Part shown: one piece after another, positions 17,859 to 25,587 of the stretch | How the letters are laid out: each line of letters starts with the position of its first letter | Position numbering within the stretch: position 1 is the stretch's first letter | Notes under the pieces: generated by a model | Seen by the model: the letters and a program-made list of their open reading frames with translations, nothing else | Database searches by the model: none | What the model was told of the DNA's origin: nothing | DNA from: an uncultured Saprospiraceae bacterium | GTDB lineage: Bacteria; Bacteroidota; Bacteroidia; Chitinophagales; Saprospiraceae | Length of the DNA stretch: 53,888 bases | Assembly: GCA_937995755.1 (NCBI GenBank) | Contig: CALKJD010000087.1 | Location: 1 to 53,888, forward strand | Reading direction: 5' to 3' | Program-made: the position numbers and the translations under genes

Positions 17859-18437
17859 TTATATCTCAAGTGCTTCGAGGATTTCATCAAGGTCTTCGTA
17901 GCTTTTTACGCCTACTTTCTCCTCTTCGCCACCTCGTAGTACCAAGCCTGTAATACCCAAATCTAGTATCTCTTTAATATCAGCAGATATAAAACCAAAA
18001 TCTAGGTAGATGCTATGTGCGTTGCAAAGTTCTTTTAGCGTATTTTTTTCTTCTTGATTGAAGTCACTGAAGGTCTTAGTCGATTGCGTGATATAAGAAT
18101 GGTTAGAGGTAAGTTCATTAATAGTTTCGTCTAATAGAATCGTCTTAGTCACATTCCAATCGCTCTCAATAAGGTTTTGGTTAGCATATGGTCCAAGTAT
18201 AAGGTGATCGATAGCAAGTGCCTCTAATTGAGCTTCTATAGTTTTTTGATCTTCTAGACCAGTATACTGCGCCGAAAATATAGGACCCTCTACCCAATCC
18301 ATTATTTCTTTAACCTTTGGCAGATCCGCAGAAGGATCAGATAAGTTAAATGACATATAATCTACTAGCCATGCAGCAAAGTATCTTGCATCAGTAAGGT
18401 TTTGAAGGTCTGCGGCAATGATTTTCGTTTTGAGCAT
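17859..18437 (-). CDS. TrpF-like beta/alpha-barrel protein, probably not an active isomerase
   Basis: The 192 residues resemble phosphoribosylanthranilate isomerase over the length of the barrel: K-I-x-x-x-D with L-T-D-A-R-Y-F-A-A-W-x-V-D-Y-M-S-F-N-L at the N-terminus (TrpF: KICG...DA...ADxxGF) and L-D-F-G-F-I-S-A-D-I-K-E-I-L near the end, followed by a glycine-rich phosphate-loop-like L-R-G-G-E-E-E-K-V-G-V. The catalytic cysteine of KICG is replaced (KIIAAD), with a two-residue insertion after it. It stands alone, with no trp genes nearby. A changed or lost activity is likely. Confidence 0.7.
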   Translation of the reverse strand: MLKTKIIAADLQNLTDARYFAAWLVDYMSFNLSDPSADLPKVKEIMDWVEGPIFSAQYTGLEDQKTIEAQLEALAIDHLILGPYANQNLIESDWNVTKTILLDETINELTSNHSYITQSTKTFSDFNQEEKNTLKELCNAHSIYLDFGFISADIKEILDLGITGLVLRGGEEEKVGVKSYEDLDEILEALEI

Positions 18438-18466
18438 ATAATCGTATTTGTCTTAATCTTAAGGTG

Positions 18467-18474
18467 CAAATGTA
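18467..18474 (-). promoter_or_regulatory. Putative -7 box for the TrpF-like gene
   Basis: On the minus strand TACATTTG, identical to the rplM box and also followed by GCA, lies 29 bases before the start codon. A matching -33 TTG was not found. Confidence 0.45.
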
Positions 18475-18501
18475 GTAGGTTATCACTAAATATCCCTAGA
18501 A

Positions 18502-18534
18502 TAAAAAACTGATCATCGCGTGAGCAATGATCAG
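18502..18534 (-). terminator. Terminator after the bacilliredoxin gene
   Basis: CTGATCAT (18509-18516) pairs with ATGATCAG (18527-18534), and the stem can extend inward by a G-C pair on each side of small bulges. On the minus strand it is followed by six Ts. It lies just past the stop of the gene at 18577. Confidence 0.85.
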
Positions 18535-18576
18535 TCTGAATTTAATTTAGTCTATTCTGATTATCAGTCTAGCTGT

Positions 18577-18993
18577 TTATTTGCAATAAGCATCATAAGC
18601 CATCACAAGATTTTCTGAGATTGCTTGTGCAGATCTACCTTCTATGTGGTGACGCTCTATCATATGTACTAACTTACCGTCTTTGAATAATGCGATAGCT
18701 GGAGATGATGGAGGGTAAGGAAGTAAAAATTCCCTAGCTTTGTCTGTTGCTTCTTTATTTACACCAGCGAACACGGTATAACAGTTTGTTGGCTTGTTCT
18801 CTCCTTGAATAGACATTTTGGCTGCTGGCCTTGCGTTTGCTGCCGCACATCCACAGACAGAGTTTACTACAAGTAATGTCGTTCCTTCTTGCTGCCCTAA
18901 AGCGTCAATTACGGATTCGGTTGTCTCTAAGCCTGTGAATCCAAAGTCTGTTAGATCTTGTGACATTGGTTTAACTAGTTCTGCAGGATACAT
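18577..18993 (-). CDS. BrxA/BrxB family bacilliredoxin (YphP/YqiW-like)
   Basis: A 138-residue thiol-disulfide protein with the C-G-C motif of this family (NSVCGCAAANARPAA). In Firmicutes these proteins remove bacillithiol from oxidised proteins; in Bacteroidota the partner thiol is likely the same but not shown here. The family start MYPAELVKPM lies at 18993; the frame extends upstream to 19086, but those 31 residues are not family-like and I leave them out. The protein ends near Y-D-A-Y-C. A terminator follows. Confidence 0.92.
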   Translation of the reverse strand: MYPAELVKPMSQDLTDFGFTGLETTESVIDALGQQEGTTLLVVNSVCGCAAANARPAAKMSIQGENKPTNCYTVFAGVNKEATDKAREFLLPYPPSSPAIALFKDGKLVHMIERHHIEGRSAQAISENLVMAYDAYCK

Positions 18994-19158
18994 ATATTTG
19001 TATTTTGTAATGTTTAATTTTAAATTTGCCGCTGATAAGTATTTCAGTTGCGATTGTATTAATATACCGCAGTAAAATTTTATCACCTGATCAAACTAAC
19101 GCAGTATTGCTCTAAATCGTTTAATACGAAATCAATAACTTACCAAAAAGTGGCTTTT

Positions 19159-19521
19159 ATGATTACAAAGATAAGATATATACTATTAGTAGCGATGGCA
19201 TCTATGCTGATCATTGCTTGTAGTAAAGATCAACTCAATGGCGAATCGCTTATATGTGAAGAGGAAATAGTATACGATGATGTTAGGGATGTGATTACAG
19301 CGTCTTGCGGATATTCAGGATGTCACAATGGTATAAATCAAGACGAAAACTATAACAACTTTGCTGGTTTAGAAAGCTATCTAGATAATGGCTCTTTTTC
19401 ATCTAGAGTATTTGTTACTCGTGATATGCCACCTTCCAATGCCACAGGTCCCACTTCACTTACTGAAGAAGAGTTAAAGCTTCTGCAATGCTGGGAACAA
19501 AACGGCTTTAGTGAATTTTAA
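19159..19521 (+). CDS. Lipoprotein with a cytochrome-c-like CX4CH motif
   Basis: A 120-residue lipoprotein. The ATG at 19159 gives a signal peptide ending L-I-I-A-C, a good lipobox; an earlier in-frame GTG (19150) would add three residues. The mature part has S-C-G-Y-S-G-C-H-N-G, a CX4CH pattern seen in planctomycete-type and Bacteroidota cytochrome-c-like domains, then D-M-P-P-S, where a heme methionine ligand would sit, and a final T-E-E-E-L-K-L-L-Q-C-W-E-Q-N-G typical of the end of such domains. Heme attachment is likely but not certain. It opens a three-gene unit with a DUF5777 barrel and a diheme cytochrome. Confidence 0.8.
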   Translation: MITKIRYILLVAMASMLIIACSKDQLNGESLICEEEIVYDDVRDVITASCGYSGCHNGINQDENYNNFAGLESYLDNGSFSSRVFVTRDMPPSNATGPTSLTEEELKLLQCWEQNGFSEF

Positions 19522-19565
19522 TCATTATATATAGTACCCCAAACTATCCACGAAACACAATATAC

Positions 19566-20432
19566 ATGCAACGATTATTTATAGCAATTACACTAATAGT
19601 AGGATTTTCATTAGGTCTTTCTGCTCAAGAAATTGTTTATCAGACATTTAAAGACACACGTATAGTAAATACGCACAGTGTAGAGACACTCAAGGCTGGA
19701 ATGATGGACTTCCGTGTTGGTCATAGATTTGGAGATATAGCTGGAGAATCTGGTGGATGGAAAACTTTGTATGGATTAGAAAATGCCGCTGATATTTCAA
19801 TCGGATTTGATTTTGGATTGACAGATCAATGGATGGTTGGAATCAATAGAGCTAAAGGAGCTGGACCGCTCAGACAAAATGTAAATACATTTACTAAGTT
19901 TAGATTGATGCAGCAAGAAGATGGCGGTAATAAGCCTTTTAGTATTACCATCTTGGGAGCAGGTACGGTCAGTACACAAGCAAAAACTCCTACTCAGGGA
20001 TCTTTAAGTTCTTTTGCCAAAGGCGCCCATAGATTATCTTATCACCTACAGGTATTATTTGCTAAGAAATTTTCTCCATATTTTTCTTTACAAGGAGGAG
20101 GAGCATGGACTTATAGAAATATTGTAGCAGCAAATGATGTTAATGATTTAGTGAGTGTTTCACTTTCTAGTAGAATTAATTTTACAAAGGCATTAGGAAT
20201 TGTATTAGATCTTAATTATCCAATATCTGAACTACGAACTACCGAAAACGGATATTACCCAATAATGGGATTAGGGCTGGAATGGGAAACTGGCGGTGGC
20301 CACGTATTTCTCATTAACCTAACAAACGCAGAAGGTATCAATGAGACAGATTACCTGCCTTATACGCAGACTAATTGGTTAGATGGTGAATATAGATTAG
20401 GTTTTACGATAGCTAGACTATTTAAATTATAG
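19566..20432 (+). CDS. DUF5777 family beta-barrel protein
   Basis: A 288-residue protein with a signal peptide ending LGLSAQ. The pattern F-K-D-T-R-I-V-N-x-H-S-V-E-T-L, then M-D-F-R-V-G-H-R-F-G-D and a Y-G-L-E-x-A-x-D-I-x-I-G-F-D-F-G-L-T-D, is that of DUF5777, a family of predicted outer-membrane barrels in Bacteroidota. It ends with a terminal aromatic strand (F-T-I-A-R-L-F-K-L). Members are often found next to c-type cytochromes, as here; the role is unknown. It lies 44 bases after the cytochrome-like lipoprotein. Confidence 0.82.
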   Translation: MQRLFIAITLIVGFSLGLSAQEIVYQTFKDTRIVNTHSVETLKAGMMDFRVGHRFGDIAGESGGWKTLYGLENAADISIGFDFGLTDQWMVGINRAKGAGPLRQNVNTFTKFRLMQQEDGGNKPFSITILGAGTVSTQAKTPTQGSLSSFAKGAHRLSYHLQVLFAKKFSPYFSLQGGGAWTYRNIVAANDVNDLVSVSLSSRINFTKALGIVLDLNYPISELRTTENGYYPIMGLGLEWETGGGHVFLINLTNAEGINETDYLPYTQTNWLDGEYRLGFTIARLFKL

Positions 20433-20518
20433 TATTAAGAATAGTTTAAAAGAGTACTTAGTAAGAATTAAAAAGGCTGACTTACGCTTGTAGCCTTGGA
20501 CACAAGTCAATAAAGAAC

Positions 20519-21532
20519 ATGATATATAAAGTAGCTTCAGCATGTATTGGGATCATCTTAGTAATGGCATGGACATACCAGCCAGTAGATAAGTTAGTTG
20601 ACAGATCTGTGGTTTCGGTACTGGAAGAATTAGGTGCGGACTATAGTGATAAGCGACCTAATATGTCTATTCCTGGTGTTTCTGTAGAAGTAGGTCGGTC
20701 TATAATCGAAGATGGATTTGCACAAAAGCCAGGCGGAGGAAATACCGGCCAACAAAGCAAGCATTTTGTATGTACTTCATGCCATAATACTCAGCGAGAG
20801 GATCCAGATCTTGCGATAAGCGATCCAGAAGCAAGACTAAAATATACTTCCGATAGAAATATGCCATTTCTTCAGGCGACTACATTGTATGGTGCCGTAA
20901 ACAGAGACACGTACTATAATGGTGATTATTATAAAAAGTATGGTGATTTAGTAAATGCTGCGCGCAACGATGTACGTGGAGCGATACAGCTTTGCGCTGT
21001 AGAGTGTGCACAGGGAAGATCATTGGATGACTGGGAGGCAGAGTCAATCCTTGCTTATATGTGGACTAAAGAGCTGCAAATAGAGGACTTGGGCTTGGCA
21101 GCAGAGGAGAAGGCTATTATTGAAGACGTACTATCTGGAAATGGTGATAAGGAAGCCGCGAAATTTATGATAAATGAAAAGTATTTGCATGGATCTCCAG
21201 CTACATTCGTAGTGCCGCCAGCTGATCGAAAAGCAGGAACAGGGTTTCAAGGTGATCCAGAAAAAGGAATGCTTGTATATAAAAATAGCTGTCTTCATTG
21301 CCATGAAAATGGTAAGTACTCGTTTTTTCAAATGGATGATCATGCTATTACGCACAAGTATCTGAATAGAAAAGCGGATGGCTATAGCAGACAGTCTATT
21401 TATCAAGTCATAAGGTGGGGCGTACCTACCAAGTCTGGTAAAAGGTCTTATATGCCTCAGTATACGAGTGAACGAATGAGTGATCAACAGTTAGCAGATC
21501 TTAGGGCATATATTAGTCAGAGGGCAGAGTAA
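20519..21532 (+). CDS. Diheme c-type cytochrome
   Basis: A 337-residue exported protein with an N-terminal membrane/signal segment (about residues 5-20) and two heme-binding CxxCH motifs: V-C-T-S-C-H-N-T near residue 84 and S-C-L-H-C-H-E-N near residue 260. Methionines that could be sixth ligands follow each (N-M-P-F, and S-Y-M-P-Q-Y near the C-terminus). Extra cysteines L-C-A-V-E-C lie between the hemes. The electron donor and acceptor are not known. It closes the unit with the lipoprotein and the DUF5777 barrel. Confidence 0.88.
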   Translation: MIYKVASACIGIILVMAWTYQPVDKLVDRSVVSVLEELGADYSDKRPNMSIPGVSVEVGRSIIEDGFAQKPGGGNTGQQSKHFVCTSCHNTQREDPDLAISDPEARLKYTSDRNMPFLQATTLYGAVNRDTYYNGDYYKKYGDLVNAARNDVRGAIQLCAVECAQGRSLDDWEAESILAYMWTKELQIEDLGLAAEEKAIIEDVLSGNGDKEAAKFMINEKYLHGSPATFVVPPADRKAGTGFQGDPEKGMLVYKNSCLHCHENGKYSFFQMDDHAITHKYLNRKADGYSRQSIYQVIRWGVPTKSGKRSYMPQYTSERMSDQQLADLRAYISQRAE

Positions 21533-21586
21533 CCTTTGTGAGTAAAGTATGGATTGCTTTGTAAAATATAGCAATGAAAATGAGAC

Positions 21587-22870
21587 CTAGAAGTCGCTTC
21601 CGACCATTACCTCAATCATATCTTTTTTTTGAAGATACTTCTGAGCCATATCCTGTATTTGTGAAGCTGTACAATTGTAGATTTGATCTATAATCACTTC
21701 ATAGTCTTCAACCTTCATATTACTTACACTTAGCGTCTTCATAACGTTAGCTACTCTGAATGGTCCGTCTACCATATTGAGGAAATTTCCCATTACGTAA
21801 TTTCTTACCATGTCGATTTCTCGATTGGATAATTTATCATTTTGTAGGATAGAAATCTGATTGTATATCTCAGCGATTGTAGGGTCGACTAATTCGTTAC
21901 TTACTTCGGTATTAATAGTAAAGTAACCATCATGGACTAATGGTTCTAGTGAAGAGTATATATTGTAAGTATAGCCAAGGTCTTCCCTTATGCTTTCCAT
22001 TAATCTAGAACCAAAGTAACCTCCAAATACGGTGTTAAGCATAAACATAGGAGCAAAATCTTCATGATTTCTATTAAACATTTTGCGTCCAATCTTGATC
22101 GCAGTTTGATGCTCTTGCTCGCTATGGATTTTGTGATGCGCTTGGTGGATTGGTACCTTAGGTGTCAAGAATGGTTTGTTGGCAGAGGTTGATCTTATCT
22201 GTCCCAAATTGGTATTGATTATAGATCTGATATTACTGTTTAATTTACCACTAACGATGATTTTACATCTATCACTTGTTTGATAATTAGAGAAGTGATG
22301 AATAAGATCTGATCGTTGTATATCGGAGATGTTTCGTTCACTACTATTATATCCATAAGCATGATCTGAACCATACATTTCTTCAGTAATTTTACGATAA
22401 GAGACTAGATCGCTCTTTGCCATATTGGACTTGAGTTTTTCTAGTGTAATTTCTTTATGTGTCCTTAATTCATCTTCCGGAAATGTGGGTTCTTGAAGTA
22501 TCTCTGCAACCAAGGGCATTACCTCACCAAAGAATTTATTCAGTACAAAAATAGAGAAGTAGCTATAGTCCAAATTAGATCCACTGTTGATACTAGATCC
22601 ATAGAAGTCTATTTTTTCAGCTAAAGCCTCAGAGCTATAATTGTTGGTGCCTTCCTTTTGGATAGCAGCGGTAATACGAGAAGCCAGTTGCTTGTCTTCT
22701 ACAGGTCTACCTGCATCATATATGACCTCAAGACGTACAATGTCCTGTGTGCCTTGATTTACTTCGATGACTTCTATGCCGTTATCCAATAGATATCTAT
22801 CTACGGGTGGAAACTTTAATGAAGTAATGTTATGTATTTGAGGTGCTATCGATCTATCTAACAATGTCAA
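21587..22870 (-). CDS. M16 family peptidase-like subunit without the zinc motif
   Basis: A 427-residue member of the pitrilysin/M16 family. The N-terminal domain has the family layout (LDNGIEVIEVNQG, then L-E-V-I-Y-D-A-G-R), but the HxxEH zinc site is absent. The C-terminal domain keeps the usual F-G-G-Y-F-G-S-R-L-M-E-S-I-R-E-D-L-G-Y-T-Y-N-I-Y segment that shapes substrate binding. It therefore looks like the non-catalytic partner of a two-gene M16 protease; the catalytic partner, normally adjacent, is not in this window. No signal peptide is visible. Confidence 0.87.
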   Translation of the reverse strand: MTLLDRSIAPQIHNITSLKFPPVDRYLLDNGIEVIEVNQGTQDIVRLEVIYDAGRPVEDKQLASRITAAIQKEGTNNYSSEALAEKIDFYGSSINSGSNLDYSYFSIFVLNKFFGEVMPLVAEILQEPTFPEDELRTHKEITLEKLKSNMAKSDLVSYRKITEEMYGSDHAYGYNSSERNISDIQRSDLIHHFSNYQTSDRCKIIVSGKLNSNIRSIINTNLGQIRSTSANKPFLTPKVPIHQAHHKIHSEQEHQTAIKIGRKMFNRNHEDFAPMFMLNTVFGGYFGSRLMESIREDLGYTYNIYSSLEPLVHDGYFTINTEVSNELVDPTIAEIYNQISILQNDKLSNREIDMVRNYVMGNFLNMVDGPFRVANVMKTLSVSNMKVEDYEVIIDQIYNCTASQIQDMAQKYLQKKDMIEVMVGSDF

Positions 22871-22921
22871 TTCGCGTTATCTTATGTGTAAAATTGATGT
22901 TTCAATTATAATAGTGTAAAT

Positions 22922-23542
22922 CTAGTCCAAATCCTTGGCTCTCCATAAGTACCGACAAGCAATTGTGCGATATGGCATCCATTGATTTGCTGTACGGTGC
23001 ATTTTGATGTAAAGATCTTTTTTCTTTTGAGCCTTTATATCATAGCGTTTGATCATAGATTGTTGAATAACAAGATCACCGACAGGCAATACGTCCGGTC
23101 TTTCAAGAGAAAACATGAGTATCATTTGTACGGTCCATTCGCCGACCCCTTTAATCTGAGTTAGAAGATCTAGTATTTCTTCATCAGATAGTTCGTCCCA
23201 GTTTTGATGCTGTAACTTGTGATCGACCCAAAATCTAGCAATATTATGCATGTATGTGCTTTTCTGCTTGCTAAGACTTGCTGCACGTAGATCATCGACT
23301 TCCGTTTCTAGAAGTTGCTCTGGAGTAGGAGGAATGCCATCATAGAGGTCTAAAAATCGCGAATAAATTACTTTAGCCACTTTGGTAGAAATCTGCTGAG
23401 AAACTATACTACTGCAGAGGTCAGCGTATAAATCTCCAGTGAATGAGCTGACTTTGGGCGTAACCCTGTCAATCAGGTCTGCTATTATAGGGTCTTTCTT
23501 AAGGTGCTTAAGTGCCGCTTTATCTATGTGGTTATCTTCCAT
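22922..23542 (-). CDS. AlkA-like DNA-3-methyladenine glycosylase (HhH-GPD family)
   Basis: A 206-residue base-excision repair glycosylase. It has the N-terminal L-C-S-S-I-V-S-Q-Q-I-S-T-K-V-A, the helix-hairpin-helix L-T-Q-I-K-G-V-G-E-W-T-V-Q-M and, after it, L-P-V-G-D-L-V-I-Q with the catalytic aspartate. It ends with the Y-R-T-I-A-C-R-Y-L-W-R segment usual for short AlkA-type enzymes. It removes alkylated bases such as 3-methyladenine. It is 51 bases upstream of the M16 gene on the same strand, but they need not share a function. Confidence 0.92.
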   Translation of the reverse strand: MEDNHIDKAALKHLKKDPIIADLIDRVTPKVSSFTGDLYADLCSSIVSQQISTKVAKVIYSRFLDLYDGIPPTPEQLLETEVDDLRAASLSKQKSTYMHNIARFWVDHKLQHQNWDELSDEEILDLLTQIKGVGEWTVQMILMFSLERPDVLPVGDLVIQQSMIKRYDIKAQKKKDLYIKMHRTANQWMPYRTIACRYLWRAKDLD

Positions 23543-23871
23543 TATAATTACTTATACAAACGCAATTTACATTGAACATTACTTATGCTATAACTTATGA
23601 TAATATACCGTGCGTGTTGAGCATGCAATATGGTGTATTTGAGAGCATATACCTTAGTTTTAAATCACGTCGAATCCAAAAAGTGTAAACTAGGTGACAG
23701 GATTAAAAATAAATATAAAATTTATTGAGAGGGGTTTTGGTTTGATATATGGATATTTTTATATGTGTGAAGGCCTTATATCACGTGCTTATAGGATAAT
23801 CAATAGAGACTTTTACTATAAGCCAACATAGGATTTAACATATTTTATCCTTTGTTTTCTCTAGACTGCAC
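23543..23871. other. AT-rich intergenic region before the ECF sigma gene
   Basis: Between the divergent AlkA-like and sigma factor genes I see no ORF of note, no clear hairpin with a T-run and no tRNA-like fold. The region may hold upstream control sites for the sigma gene, but none can be named. Confidence 0.45.
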
Positions 23872-23902
23872 TTTACAATACGAAATACTTAATCTATATT
23901 TG
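23872..23902 (+). promoter_or_regulatory. Putative promoter of the ECF sigma gene
   Basis: TATATTTG at 23895-23902 matches TAnnTTTG. TTTAC at 23872-23876 is a weak -33 element 18 bases upstream. The leader would be about 125 bases. This is a housekeeping-type promoter, so the sigma gene would not depend only on itself. Confidence 0.45.
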
Positions 23903-24032
23903 AGCATTCCAATCGGAAACTATTCACGTAGCAACAAGCTACTTTACTTAACAAAATTATTACTGCTTATAGATTAGAAACATCTACACTTAAATTTTTA
24001 TATACTTTTTTACAGACTAAGATTTAACTGTT

Positions 24033-24614
24033 ATGGATGTTACTAAACTAGACGACAGGTCGTTGATCATCAACTACCTAGAGGGTAATGAGAAATGTTT
24101 TGAAATACTTCTCACAAGACACAGAGACAAAATTTATACATCTATTTACCTTTTTGTAAGGGATAGAGACTTGGCTGAGGATATCTTCCAAGATGTATTC
24201 ATTAAGATTATAGATACATTACGTAAGGGTAAGTATAACCATGAGGGCAAATTCCTTCAATGGGCGATGCGTATTTCATACAATATGTGTGTAGATAATT
24301 TTAGAAGATCAAAACGTCGTACTAAGGTAAGTTCGACTGAAACCTTCGATATATTCGATATACTAGAAAGTGGTGATGATAATATGGAGACGACAATGAT
24401 CAAAAGTCAACTTCATAGTAAAGTACGCGAGCTAGTAGATCAGCTTCCTCCAGAGCAGAGAGAAGTAGTAGTGCTCAGACATTACGCTGATATGAGTTTC
24501 AAAGAAATTTCGCAAATAACAAGAGTTAGTATTAATACAGCATTAGGACGTATGAGATACGCATTGATCAATATGCGTAAACTTGTAGAAGACAATCACC
24601 TTGTGTTGAAATAG
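24033..24614 (+). CDS. ECF-type RNA polymerase sigma-70 factor
   Basis: A 193-residue sigma factor with regions 2 and 4 only. Region 2 has Y-L-E-G-N-E-K-C-F-E-I-L-L, D-L-A-E-D-I-F-Q-D-V-F-I-K-I and the region 2.4 helix A-M-R-I-S-Y-N-M-C-V-D-N-F-R-R. Region 4 has L-P-P-E-Q-R-E-V-V-V-L-R-H-Y-A-D-M-S-F-K-E-I and the helix-turn-helix I-S-I-N-T-A-L-G-R-M-R-Y-A. It redirects RNA polymerase to a dedicated set of promoters, not identified here. A small convergent gene (24822-25058) may code for a partner. Confidence 0.94.
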   Translation: MDVTKLDDRSLIINYLEGNEKCFEILLTRHRDKIYTSIYLFVRDRDLAEDIFQDVFIKIIDTLRKGKYNHEGKFLQWAMRISYNMCVDNFRRSKRRTKVSSTETFDIFDILESGDDNMETTMIKSQLHSKVRELVDQLPPEQREVVVLRHYADMSFKEISQITRVSINTALGRMRYALINMRKLVEDNHLVLK

Positions 24615-24724
24615 TAAAGCATCGGCTTTCGCAGAAAATACATGGACTCTGCGGAGCATTATAAGAATGAATTCCCATACAAAATTCATTTTTAGAGAAA
24701 CTACAAATGATTAAATGATTTAGG

Positions 24725-24757
24725 AGACCTTGACAATATTGTTGAGGTCTTTTTTTG
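24725..24757 (+). terminator. Terminator after the ECF sigma gene
   Basis: AGACCT (24725-24730) pairs with AGGTCT (24745-24750); the inner CAAT/ATTG lengthens the stem across a small mismatch, and a T-run to 24757 follows on the plus strand. It lies about 110 bases past the sigma gene stop. Confidence 0.85.
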
Positions 24758-24765
24758 TGTTGAGT

Positions 24766-24800
24766 GCAAAAAAAAGACTCACAACAATGCTGCGAGTCTT
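24766..24800 (-). terminator. Terminator of the small convergent gene
   Basis: AAGACTC (24774-24780) pairs with GAGTCTT (24794-24800) around a 13-base loop. On the minus strand it is followed by a long T-run. It sits back to back with the plus-strand terminator, insulating the two genes. Confidence 0.8.
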
Positions 24801-24821
24801 AGTGTGTCATCGAATTTAATC

Positions 24822-25058
24822 TTAAAAATTAGTTTCGAGAGATGTTGATTTGCTATAATTCAAGATGTTTGTCATTGTAGATTTCTTTGGACTGAAAGTT
24901 ACTTTGGGAACATTCTTATAAGAATTTAAGATATCTAGATATTGAGCTCTAAGCGGAGCATTATTTTCTAATGCGTATTCTAGCTCAAGTCTGTCAGCAA
25001 TATCGGTCTCTTTGTAAACGTATTTAATAAGTAATTCTGGCGTGTAGTTATGCGTCAT
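24822..25058 (-). CDS. Small protein resembling the N-terminus of an anti-sigma factor
   Basis: A 78-residue soluble protein. The segment P-E-L-L-I-K-Y-V-Y-K-E-T followed by an acidic helix (D-R-L-E-L-E-Y-A-L-E-N-N-A-P-L-R) resembles the sigma-binding helices at the start of Bacteroidota anti-sigma factors, but there is no zinc motif, no membrane segment and no periplasmic domain. It points towards the ECF sigma gene, with back-to-back terminators between, so it is not in its operon. A role in holding this sigma factor is inference. It has its own terminator. Confidence 0.65.
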   Translation of the reverse strand: MTHNYTPELLIKYVYKETDIADRLELEYALENNAPLRAQYLDILNSYKNVPKVTFSPKKSTMTNILNYSKSTSLETNF

Positions 25059-25142
25059 ATTTTATATTCAATTAGTCAATATTATTGTCGCTTATTAAAC
25101 CACCAACTTTAAATTATTATTGTGTTGCTAGGGAACCAATTG

Positions 25143-25577
25143 TTAATCTACCAATCTATACCAATATTGAGTGCGCCCAAAAGTCGGTATACCGATAAAG
25201 CCACGGACCTTCATTTTATTCTCTTCCTCTAGTTCGATCTTACATTTATATTGTTTTCCGCTTTTAGGATCCATGATTTGGCCACCTGTCCATTCATTAT
25301 CTCCGTCAGCAGTTAGTCCCCACATTATCTCCATTCCTTCTAAAGGCTTGTCCTTTTTGTCACCTTTGCATTTTTTGCATATTGTTACGGTAGCATTATC
25401 CAGTAGTTTTGCGACTTTGGCTTTTAGTACATCGCCTTCCCAGTACACTTCTAAGTGTGATTTCACTTTGCCATCTTCATCATCGATATTTTTCCACATC
25501 CCTGTTGGATCCATTTGGCCATATCCAGTGATGACTATTGCGAATAAGAATAAAATGCTATTTAGTAATTTTTTCAT
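25143..25577 (-). CDS. DUF2147 domain-containing secreted protein
   Basis: A 144-residue protein with a signal peptide ending ITGYGQ. The DUF2147 pattern is clear: G-M-W-K-N-I-D-D-E-D-G near the mature start, C-K-K-C-K-G in the middle, E-W-T-G-G-Q-I-M-D-P-K-S-G-K-Q-Y-x-C, and V-R-G-F-I-G-I-P-T-F-G-R-T-Q-Y-W-Y-R at the end. The domain is a lipocalin-like barrel of unknown ligand. It is the last of a five-gene run, 10 bases after the aminotransferase gene. Confidence 0.9.
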   Translation of the reverse strand: MKKLLNSILFLFAIVITGYGQMDPTGMWKNIDDEDGKVKSHLEVYWEGDVLKAKVAKLLDNATVTICKKCKGDKKDKPLEGMEIMWGLTADGDNEWTGGQIMDPKSGKQYKCKIELEEENKMKVRGFIGIPTFGRTQYWYRLVD

Positions 25578-25587
25578 CTATGATATA

